Assembly (NCBI GenBank): GCA_016098155.1
Contig: JAAAJB010000721.1
Location: 1 to 15,688, forward strand
Direction of reading: 5' to 3'
Length of the DNA: 15,688 bases
From: Actinomortierella ambigua
Lineage: Eukaryota; Mortierellomycota; Mortierellomycetes; Mortierellales; Mortierellaceae
The notes under the pieces were generated by a model. It saw only the letters and a program-made list of their open reading frames with translations. It searched no databases and was not told the origin of the DNA. The position numbers and the translations under genes were made by a program. Each line of letters opens with the position of its first letter. Positions within the stretch are counted from its first letter, which is position 1. Below, piece by piece: positions 1 through 7,982 of the stretch.

Positions 1-29
1 TGTGTGTGTGTGTGTGAGTGTATGTGTGT
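1..29. repeat. (TG)n microsatellite in an MFS intron
   Basis: TG repeats (perfect over 1-16, then interrupted) at the left edge lie inside the third intron of the MFS gene. Confidence 0.85.
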
Positions 30-141
30 AGATAAACGGAATGGAGGAGGGGGTTGCGACACGATGAGGATGTTGCTTCAGTTGAAGATAGGGGTGAGAG
101 CATCACCTCCCATGGAAGAACGAAGGCTTGAGTGAACCTAC

Positions 142-1047
142 CGTCCATAAATGTCGCTGAGTTTGCCATAGAGGGGCTGGAAGGCTGTCGAAGTGAGCAG
201 GTACGATGTGCCTGTAGGAACAGGAAGGAGGGGATGCAGGAGGTAACGGATTAGGATGCAGGAGGTAAAATAGAGAAGCGCGTCAGAGGTAGGGGTAGGT
301 GAGTGGACAGACGAAATGTGGCAGCACCCGATCGCCTTGACTTGACCCGGGTGAATGCTTCTGTTCTTGTGGTTCTCTCTGTGGGTGTCAGTAGCCCATG
401 TGGCCAAGAAGCTTCTGGGTTAGGGGGAGGGGATTATTTAATGTGGTTGAGCAACACTTACCAACCCAGGCAATGCTGTCGGGCGAGTTGAACACTTTGC
501 CCATAGAAGGAATGAGGACCGAGACGATGGTCTGTTAAAGAGAGAAAGAGTGGGTGAAGGGGGAAAAGCACAACAGCAGTAACATACAAACGGTGAGAGG
601 ATTAGAATTCGATGCAACAGAGAAGGTACCTTACACGCTCGCTTCGAAACTACATGCCATATCAGCATGTCATATTGAGAGAGGGACAGAGGAAGAGGAA
701 GGGGGGAGGACTTGGGTCGCATTAGGTTGTAGTGTTTGAGGAGTGTACTGCCGCAACTCTACCTGGTCCAAGCTCGCCATGAAGACGACTAGCATCATGC
801 CAAGAATGACAAGTTTGAGTTCCTTGCCCTCCAGCTTCTTGCTCTGGTCAAAGCTATTTGTATTGTGTGTCTTGTCCTTGTCCTTGTCACCATCCTGTGG
901 CGAAGAGACGAACTCTCCATCCTGAGAAACCCCGCCCTTCTCCAATGCATCAGGATTATCTGAGGACACAAGGCTGGCTGAGATGGAGGAGCCTTTGTCT
1001 TTGGACCCAGGTGCCTGATCTGTGAGGTGAGACGTTGTGGTCTCCAT
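142..1047 (-). CDS. MFS multidrug/H+ antiporter, DHA2-like, 5' part only (3' end outside window)
   Basis: Three exons are visible: complement of 763-1047, 462-531 and 142-211. The donors are GTAGAG, GTAAGT and GTAGGT; a further intron begins at 141 and leaves the window. About 141 residues can be read. An 80-residue hydrophilic, Lys/Asp/Ser-rich cytosolic N-terminus leads into the first membrane helix (LVILGMMLVVFMASLDQ). It continues across the first junction as TIVSVLIPSM, the 'LDxTIVxxAxP' signature of fungal DHA2-type (14-helix) transporters. The third exon holds YLLTSTAFQPLYGKLSDIYG, ending in MFS motif A (GKLSDxxGR) between helices 2 and 3. Family members expel drugs or move basic amino acids across the plasma or vacuolar membrane; the substrate cannot be read from this part. 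All three junctions keep the frame and give continuous family sequence, so the family call is strong. Start ATG at 1047 is the only good one. It is divergent from TRAPPC2L. Confidence 0.88.
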
Positions 1048-1166
1048 CTTTTCTACACAGTCCTTTTCTTCTGTGGATGGCGTTGCCAGTGGTTAGAAAG
1101 TAACGAGGAGGAATGTATGGGTGCTTGTGTGTGTGTATCAAGGGAGGACAGATTGCAGCACGAGTA

Positions 1167-1185
1167 AGAGAGAGAGAGAGAGAGA
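1167..1185. repeat. (AG)n microsatellite
   Basis: Uninterrupted AG dinucleotides lie between the divergent MFS and TRAPPC2L genes. On the minus strand this is a CT tract in the presumed promoter or 5' leader of the MFS gene. Confidence 0.85.
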
Positions 1186-1525
1186 CAGAGAAGGGGGGAG
1201 AAATGGATGGTGATGAGGGTGTTATCAGATTCAAAGAGATCTTTTATGGTGTTTGGGCGTACAGTACGGACTATCATTTTGCCTTGTCAGTCCACTCAGC
1301 GTTCGATAAAACCGCCACTCTTGGATCTCCCTCCTCCTTTCCCCACCTACTCTTCCTCTGCCCCCTATGTTCATCGACCATATGGGCAGCAGGTGTAGCA
1401 AAGTGCTACAACAGTCAGCAGGAGAAAAACGGAATAGATGCAGGTACGTATTTTCGCTCTCGTCGGGGCTTGCATAACTAGACATTGGGAGGTCAAGGAC
1501 AAACAAAGTATCGATTGTTTGCGTC

Positions 1526-1747
1526 ATGCTCGACCAGTTTGATATCGAACGTTGGCTTTTTTCGCCTTCACGGCAAGTACACAACAAGCTCTCGTACCAA
1601 CAGCATGGGTGCTCTTCCCCTTATCAGTCTGCCGAGGGCGAGGTTGATCCTCTCAGGTCTTTTGAAAAGCGAAGGGCGACAACGTGGGTCGGCCTAATGA
1701 CCTTTCCAACGACTGCTGAAATATTGGGGCAGGGGCGTATGGGGTGA
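1526..1747 (+). CDS. Possible small ORF, 73 codons, unrecognised
   Basis: An uninterrupted frame runs from ATG 1526 (MLDQFDIERWLFSPSRQ...) to TGA 1747. It is hydrophilic with mixed composition, without the homopolymers or pyrimidine bias of the surrounding non-coding DNA, and many codons end in C or G. There is no signal peptide, no membrane segment and no motif I recognise. It lies alone in the divergent intergenic region, with no obvious splice partner. It may be chance, an unannotated small protein, or the remnant of an older gene. Confidence 0.2.
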   Translation: MLDQFDIERWLFSPSRQVHNKLSYQQHGCSSPYQSAEGEVDPLRSFEKRRATTWVGLMTFPTTAEILGQGRMG

Positions 1748-2555
1748 TGCTCGATGAGGAGAAGGGTCGAGACTGCCTCTGTTTTCAGTTGTGGGAAACA
1801 AACAAAGTGTGCGCCAAATGTTGTCGTACATTCTATCCTAAATAGAGTTTTTAGGGTTTCTGCAGTCAGCCCACGACCCCACGAAAGGTGTTGCAAAGGA
1901 GGAATCTTCGAGATGTGGTATGGCGAGGGGGGTCCAATAAGATGTGGTATGGATAGGCACAATAAACAAACAACAGCTGCCATGTGTTAGTGGTGATAAC
2001 CTACGAAGTGAGTGACGGCCTGTGTGCGTGTGTGGTCTGGTGAGAAAATCTGAGGATGCGGTGCTTGGAATGAAAAAGAGATGTAGGACTCTCCACAGTT
2101 AATGGCTCTGAAGTTGATGGTCGTCGATATCCCAAAGATGCGATACAGCAACTCTCTTAAGCATGCTGCGCATACGCAGAACACGACACCCTTCAATCTT
2201 CCTCCTGAAGAGAGGAACAAGAAAAAACCTAAACTCGTGCTGCTAATGGTGTGACACTCTCGCACCCCCTACACGTACGTTCATACGCTTTGACGATAGC
2301 AAATCGCTCTTTGCTTTAGACAATCGGGCTCGAGAGGTGCTTGCCCTTGGGCTACGGAGTGGCCACTCATCACCTCTTCCCCTCCTCCTTCATCCACTGC
2401 TGCAAGAGTAAATCTAGCGAGCCTCGTGGAGGCGACCCTTTCGTGTCGAAATCTGGGACTGCTTTCTCACTGCCATTCAGTTTTCTTTTCTGCCCCCTGT
2501 CCTCGAGTTTTGGAACTGCCATCAGCACCAAGTGAACCAACCCTTTACACCAAAG

Positions 2556-3440
2556 ATGAACAACATTACCATTAGTTGCATCGCCATCATTGGCAAGCAG
2601 GCAAGTACCTTATGACACTCCATCTATTGTTCATCACTGTCGTTGGAAACATGAAGCCATTCTCTACTAACATGACATTGCCTCCCTGCTCTCTTTTTTT
2701 CTTCTTTTTTTGTGATGCCCTGACAGAACAACCCACTATACATCAAGAACTTCAACCCCTCACACGCGGACCTCAAGTACCACTATATCGCACATACATC
2801 ATGCGACGTGATTGAGGAACGAGGTATGCTTTATCTCTTTTATTTTCCTCCTCAATCGCTCCAAGCACGCCTTATGACGCTTCACGTTAGACACAGAGGA
2901 GGGAAGGGCAAAGAACATTGGCGAACTCAAGCACACGCTTTATTTTTTTAATTCACTGTTCAATAGCTGCGATGAAGGCACAGGATATGTATCTAGGCGT
3001 GTTATTCTCAATGGAAGATCTCTCGGTGTATGGATACATGACCAATACGCGAATCAAGTTCATCACAGTCCTGACAGTACCGGACGTAATCATCAAGGAT
3101 CTGGACATGAAGAATGTATGCTTTTCACTTATATCAGTTACACCACAAAGGACAAGACGTGGCGCGATGGAGGGATGAAAACACCTATGCCATGGGTGTG
3201 CCTGCTTGTTGAGATACTTGACTGACTCTCACTCTTGGTGGTCAACTTTTTTTTTAATTACTCTTTCAACTTGCAACTTAGATCTTTCGGCGGATCCACA
3301 CGGCTTACATCAACCATGCATGCAACCCTTTCTACGATATTGACTCGACAAAGATGATCAATAGCAAGGCATTTGAGCGTGAGATAGAAGCGATTGGACG
3401 AGGTCGCGGACCTTTGGAAGGTGGAGAAAGGGGAGCCTAA
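2556..3440 (+). CDS. TRAPPC2L: TRAPP complex subunit, TRAPPC2L/Tca17-like
   Basis: Exons are 2556-2600, 2727-2823, 2967-3115 and 3282-3440, giving 149 residues (human TRAPPC2L has about 140). The joined protein reads as one longin domain: MNNITISCIAIIGKQ, then NNPLYIKNFNPSHADLKYHY, AHTSCDVIEER, YLGVLFSMEDLSVYGYMTN, and FRRIHTAYINHACNPFYDID. These match the human blocks PLYIRS...LKFHY, [20 protein letters not shown] and CNPFYNPGD. TRAPPC2L (yeast Tca17) is a small subunit of the TRAPP tethering complexes, which act as Rab/Ypt GTPase exchange factors at the Golgi. Intron 1 (2601-2726) is GC-AG with a perfect TACTAAC at 2665-2671; introns 2 and 3 are GT-AG. A short Gly/Arg-rich tail (RGRGPLEGGERGA) follows the domain. 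The stop at 3438-3440 sits one base before an AATAAA. Confidence 0.95.
2601..2726 (+). other. GC-AG intron (TRAPPC2L intron 1)
   Basis: The exon ends CAG and the intron starts GCAAGT, the extended consensus that lets GC donors pair with U1. It contains TACTAAC at 2665-2671 and ends TGACAG. Only this boundary gives in-frame ...IIGKQ|NNPLYIK; using the nearby GT at 2605 shifts the frame. Confidence 0.88.
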
Positions 3441-3441
3441 G

Positions 3442-3447
3442 AATAAA
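3442..3447 (+). promoter_or_regulatory. Poly(A) signal of TRAPPC2L
   Basis: AATAAA begins one base after the TAA stop at 3438-3440. The next gene starts at 3535, so the TRAPPC2L 3' UTR and the next promoter must share under 100 bp. Confidence 0.55.
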
Positions 3448-3534
3448 AGCAGTCATAACTTCTCAGGGTTCCTGTTCAACTCACAGGGGAGAACGTTTGC
3501 TCATTCTTGTTTACCTCGAAATCCACCATTGAAC

Positions 3535-5619
3535 ATGGCAGGACCCGCATCCACTCCCGCATCAGTCCCCGCAAAAGGTGCTGCCCCAGCTCAGAACAAT
3601 GTGGCCGCTAAAAGCACTCCTGCCTCGACAACGGAGCATTCCCTCGCATTATCTGGAGGTTCGATGGTGGCACGACCTGTATGCAATAGCAGTACTAAAG
3701 CGACGCCAAGCCCGTCTACCACACCTTCCGTGTCGTCCGCAAACACTTCTGCAACCTTGAGCGTCGCATCCAGCCCTAGTACCTCAACAGCGCCAAAGAC
3801 TACCACACCTTCAGCCTCAAAGGCGACAGCTACAGTTGCTGCTGCTACTCCAGCTTCAGCACCCTCTGAAACCACCTCGACCTGTGTGGTCACGTCAGCC
3901 ACGTTGGCTATGCGGAGGGTCGCCACACCTAGGCGTTCGGAGGTGCCTCGTTATACCACTACTGTGGACCCATCACCGAACTCGAGCAATAAGACAGGTA
4001 TGAACACGTTTCTAGGCATGCGCCTGGTCAGATTTTAAACTCAAAAGTGGTCGATCGCAACCAACTCTAGTTAACTCTTCTTCAAACTGCGTTGCTACCA
4101 ATACCAAACATTAGATCCGGCGTCATCACCCACATCTACCTCCTCGTTTGGTATGCAACCAATCCTGATGAAGGAGTCGGGCATTGAAGCTTTTATTGAA
4201 GAATACGAGAACTGCCGCGCTAGCGACTGGGGTGACAAGGAGAAGTGTACACACCTTGTCCAGTATGCAGCTCGCGCGGAGGAACGCCTGGTCGTCGAAT
4301 CGCTGGTTGAAAAACATGGTGACAACTGGACGGCGCTCAAAGACGAGCTCAAGGCACTCAAACCAAGTGACTTTGTGATTACCCACTTGACTGCGGTTGA
4401 CCGTCTGAAGGTGTTGCGCAAGGACAAGCTCTGCATCAAGACCATGCTGCCAGACCTGCTTCTGCTCAAGACCTGCCTTGTGAGATCCGGGGCGACTACC
4501 CACGAGTTGTACGTCGGCGCACTGATTGAATGCCTTCCAAAGGAGCTCGCCAGTACAGATGTAGAGGCCAAGTTGAAGGCGACCACGACGCAGCTGGACG
4601 CCGAGCGTATTGTTCTTTCTGCCACCGCTGAGCGCGACCAGAAGGAGAAGGCGCATACCGACATGACTCACCAGCCCGTGTCAGCTGAGAGCACCAAGAT
4701 AGAGACGAAGGAGGAAACCAAGAAAGAAACAAAGGAAGACGTCGAGACAGAGATCACGGAGAGCATGAAGCGCAACAAGACCACTCACACAACGGTTTCT
4801 GATAAGAAGCCTGCGCGTACCAACAAGCAGGAAGAATCTCGTCTCTTCAGCAAGCCATTCCAACCTGTGAGCCCTTCGCCCCAATTCTATATCCCTCATT
4901 TCCGTGGCTGGATTGAAGGTCGACGAACCTCGCTGTATATTGAGCTTGACTCAACGGTCAACCTCATGTCCATGAGCGCCTTTAAGAGTATTCCAGGTCT
5001 TGTGCTCTCGCTGATGGACACACCGCTCGAAATCACCGGCTATTTTGGTGGTGATCATCACCTTGTCCAGAAAGCGCCAGCCTCGCAGCCACCGACACCT
5101 TCCAACCCCCATCTCAAGAAGCCGCCTATGCCAATCAGAACTAGTGCCGCTAACAAGAAGGACCCTATCAACACTACGGTGTCCACAAAGAGCACCAACA
5201 CCTACTCTGCGCCTGACCATTATTCTGAGACAGAGGACGATGATAAAGCGAGTAGTGACGAGGAGGAGAAGAAGGAGGAGGAGGATGAAACAAAAGAAGA
5301 TGACGGTGATATTGCTGACGATAGGGAGAAGGATGGAAAGAGGAATGACGAGCACCAGAATACTCAGTCACCTAAGCTGCAGACGCTGCAAGTCGAAGGC
5401 ATCTGCAAGCATGCACTTGTCAAGTTTGGAGATCTCGAACAGGAATGCCATATCTTTGTAGTTGCAGACCACCCATCCATTGCCACGGCCGGTATCCTTC
5501 TAGGCATGCCATTCCTCCAAGATTCCAACAGCAGAGTTGTAGTCGACCGCACTGGGGACTACTGGCTGACGTTGCAGCAAGTTGGAGCTTCCGTCGCACT
5601 ACGCTTTGTGCAGGACTGA
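3535..5619 (+). CDS. Retroelement-derived Gag/retropepsin-like protein, degenerate active site
   Basis: Exons 3535-3997 and 4115-5619 join in phase through a GTATGA...TTAG intron, giving 655 residues. Residues 1-167 are Ala/Ser/Thr/Pro-rich and disordered. Residues about 168-330 are helical and resemble the Ty3-type Gag capsid region (EAFIEEYENCRASDWGDKE..., then YVGALIECLPKEL). A Lys/Glu-rich linker follows. From about 425 comes a retropepsin-like fold: LYIELDSTVNLMS (Asp433), a flap-like ITGYFGG near 460, and after a long acidic insertion (about 470-575) the late LLGMPFLQ block at 616-623. Active enzymes have Asp-Ser/Thr-Gly; here Asp433-Ser is followed by Thr, so activity is doubtful. I see no reverse transcriptase, integrase, zinc knuckle or flanking LTR. 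With its own intron and AATAAA, a domesticated gene is likelier than a live element; a degraded insertion is the alternative. The start at 3535 is the first ATG after the TRAPPC2L stop. Confidence 0.75.
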
Positions 5620-5623
5620 GAAA

Positions 5624-5809
5624 ATGGCTCCCAATAAATTGATGGCGTCTGTCTTTTATTCTTATTCTACTTTCTCCCTTCTCGTGTTGTATTTTCTCCA
5701 CCCGAAATACCACAACGCGGCATTCGGTCATGGTCTCTTTGGCTACACTTTCCACCCTGGCTGTCACAGCTACGCTCCTAAAGTCCACCATGGCGACAGT
5801 AGACCGTAA
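5624..5809 (+). other. Short overlapping ORF at the kelch gene 5' end (possible uORF)
   Basis: The ATG lies 5 nt past the Gag-like stop and opens a 61-codon frame with a hydrophobic start (SVFYSYSTFSLLVLYFL). It overlaps the kelch start codon at 5730 in another frame. If transcribed with the kelch mRNA it would act as an overlapping upstream ORF. It may equally be chance; no splice path joins it to the kelch frame. Confidence 0.2.
5633..5638 (+). promoter_or_regulatory. Poly(A) signal of the Gag-like gene
   Basis: AATAAA lies 14 nt after the TGA stop at 5617-5619, within the 110-bp gap before the kelch gene start. Confidence 0.5.
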
Positions 5810-7504
5810 TATCACTGTCGTGAAGTATGCTTCCTTTGCCTTTTCTGAAGACCAAGCACTCTGGATCCTTGGTGGCAACCCTGTCCACAACCCAGGCATC
5901 ACGCCGCCCTCCTCCGAGCGCCTCTCACAGTTTGTGGCACTCGACCTTTCTCAGGCTTGGAACGCGAGCCAGCCCATCTTTCAACCGCTGACGCCCAACA
6001 AGCTCGGACGTCAATCGGACGTGCCGATGGTATTTGCACCATCGCCAAAGAGTAACAATCGTGGGGCCGTGTACGCATTTGGTCATGACCACTCCATGGA
6101 AAAAAAGGAGAACGCAACAACTACCCACGAGAGTGAGCAGCAGAGGCGCAAGTACGACGAGAGACAGGCTACCAACATGGTGCATGTCTACAACCCCGAA
6201 AAGAAACAGTGGACCATCTCGAGTCTCCTGCTCCCTCGCACCAACACCACCACCACCACCACCACTAATAACCAGACGAGCTCTTCCTTGATTCGTCACC
6301 GTATCCACGAAGCGGTTGCCGACCCAGACTCGACTTTGCTGTACCTACTCTCTAAGCAAGCAGCAACAGCCGAGGAGCAAGAGATGCCGCCACTGTACAT
6401 CTTTGACACACAGTCGTATGTCATCCGCGAAATGCCTTTGCCACCGCTGCTGCTGGCCTCTTATCGCGCCCATGGTCGTTGGTCGTGGCCATACCATTTG
6501 AAGTATCCATACCAGGCGGTTTGGTCTCGCTCAAGGAAGAGCTTGTTGGTGATGGGCGAGCCTGGCGTCACGGTGATGGATCACAGTGATGCAGGACACA
6601 GTGATGACGACCCACAGTCTACTTCGCAAGCAGTATCACATGTAAAGGCCGGGTCTATGGTGGGCTTTCAAGCAGTGAACGAACTCCGAAACGGTTCCTG
6701 GACCACGCACGTAAGAAAGAATGGAAAAACAATCTTTTACCACCACCATCAAGGCCAGCCAAGGAGAGCTGACAGCTCTAGTTCCTCATTTTCTATCGTT
6801 TTTTTTCTTGTTCATAGAACACGACGGGTGATGTTCCTTTTCTCTCTTCGGTGGTGTGCATTGCCTCTGGTATGTTTGTTTGTTTGTTGGTTTGAAATTA
6901 TTTGTTTTGTGCACAAATAACCTCGCATGAGATTGACCTCTTATCCGGCGAGATCTTTGATGGCGAGACTAACATTGACTCTCGGTTACCCTCAATAGCA
7001 TATAATGGTACTCTGATTATCCTCTATGGCCAAAAGCAAGAGTTGACTCGAATCTACACTCTGAACACCACGACCATGGTATGGCACACAGCCGTTCGTA
7101 GTGTCTCAGCTCGACACAAGCGCTCAGGGGCGGCATGTGCCGTCTCTGGTCATGACTACTTTTTGGTCTGGGGCGGAGAGGGGCCTTGGCAAGTGGATGT
7201 CCGGGGCCATGACGATGACTACCATGGCAGCGGTGTCGATATAGGCACTGTTGGCAGGATGGCCGTCTCAGTGCTCAATCTCCAGACGAACATGTGGGTC
7301 GATCGCTACGAGCCTGCAGGCAAGGACCACGGTTCCCACCCTTCGTCGCCGTCCCCGCAGCCGACCAGCGATCAGACCCAGAGCCCGACCCCGGGACAAG
7401 AAGGCAATACTACACATGCCTCTTCGGGATACCGCTTTCAGGCTGGATTGACCTTGACAAACGTACTTGTCGGCTGCATGATGCTCCTGATGGCCTTGGT
7501 GTAG
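5730..7504 (+). CDS. Secreted kelch/galactose-oxidase-like beta-propeller protein, probably GPI-anchored
   Basis: Exons 5730-6710, 6818-6869 and 6999-7504 give 512 residues. The N-terminus (MVSLATLSTLAVTATLL, likely cut near Ala22) looks like a signal peptide. Blade-like repeats follow: ALWILGG, VHVYNPEKKQWT, YIFDTQSYVI, VVCIASAYNGTLIILYG with IYTLNTTTMVWH, and CAVSGHDYFLVWGGEG with VSVLNLQTNMWV, the usual pattern of kelch motifs. Many Asn-X-Ser/Thr sequons (NIT, NAS, NQT, NGS, NGT, NTT) fit an extracellular domain. A Ser/Pro/Thr stalk then leads to a C-terminal hydrophobic tail (TNVLVGCMMLLMALV) ending at the stop, typical of a GPI signal. Intron 2 (6870-6998) has GACTAAC at 6967-6973, 25 nt before its AG, and its use restores the 'VVCIAS-A-YNGT' blade. 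The ligand is unknown; galactose-oxidase copper ligands cannot be assigned. Confidence 0.82.
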
Positions 7505-7982
7505 TGCCATGGGGAGTGGAGAAAATACAGGCAAACACACGCGACGTACTGTACACAAATATCGCAATCAAACTCTTTCGACATCCTGTGGAAGAAGGGC
7601 TGTGGTGGCATTCTGCCATTTCACACCCCCAAAAAAACGCACATGCAATAAAGAGCTTTTTTCCCTGGTACACTGAACACAGCAGCCCCCGAAGATGTGC
7701 CCAAGTCACCGGAAAGGGGGAATAAGGTTATCATAGCGTCTGTGCTTCGTTTGCCAGTAAACTTTGTTGAGCTTGTCCAAGGTGAGCTGTTGGCTTTTGA
7801 GTAGATGTGCATTCTCATTTCCACGTCTTGCTAATTCACATTCATTCGTCTTTTCCTCTTTCCTCCTTCTCCTCTCTCTTTCTATCTTTCTATCTTTCTC
7901 GCTTTCTGTCTTTCTTTTTCTCTCCCCTTCCTCTCACTTTACACATTAAGCACTTGAGAATATTTCAGTTTCAACATAATCC
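7505..7982. other. Intergenic region between the kelch and PPxY-membrane genes
   Basis: The first 150 nt should be the kelch 3' UTR, ending near AATAAA 7647-7652. From about 7848 to 7940 the plus strand is almost pure C/T (TTTCTATCTTTCTATCTTTC and similar), followed by CACTTGAGAATATTTCAG and ATG 7983. That layout fits either a fungal pyrimidine-rich core promoter or the 3' part of an intron whose 5' exon I cannot place. A plus frame through 7652-7781 is open and ends at a possible donor (CAAG|GTGAGC), but no phase-compatible acceptor joins it to the downstream frame. Confidence 0.5.
7647..7652 (+). promoter_or_regulatory. Poly(A) signal of the kelch gene
   Basis: AATAAA lies about 143 nt after the kelch stop (7502-7504). 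It is the first such hexamer downstream. Confidence 0.5.

Larger units (their letters stand above)
1048..2555. other. Divergent upstream region between the MFS and TRAPPC2L genes
   Basis: About 1.5 kb separates the two divergent start codons and should hold both promoters. It contains an (AG)n tract at 1167-1185, a short palindrome ACGTACGT at 2273-2280, and T/C-rich stretches near 1330-1350 and 2480-2510. I find no tRNA boxes. The only open frame that looks faintly protein-like is a 73-codon plus-strand ORF at 1526-1747, listed separately. No family resemblance or splice-linked exon is evident elsewhere. Confidence 0.6.

Noticed and set aside
2891..2966. Possible extra TRAPPC2L exon after TTAG at 2890
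   Set aside because: Joining from 2823 to 2891 puts the following conserved YLGVLF block out of frame, whereas joining directly to 2967 gives EERAAMKAQDMYLG, as in the family.
4095..4671. Two overlapping minus-strand frames of over 180 codons
   Set aside because: They mirror the Gag-like exon, whose plus-strand reading has recognisable Gag and retropepsin features and proper splice sites.
3441..5730. LTR or target-site duplication flanking the Gag-like gene
   Set aside because: No terminal TG...CA repeats or matching direct repeats are visible in the 95-bp and 110-bp gaps on either side.
6932..6998. Kelch exon 3 starting earlier, at CATGAG|ATTGAC
   Set aside because: The phase left by exon 2 would create an immediate stop. 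The acceptor at 6998 restores the kelch blade and has a GACTAAC branch point 25 nt upstream.
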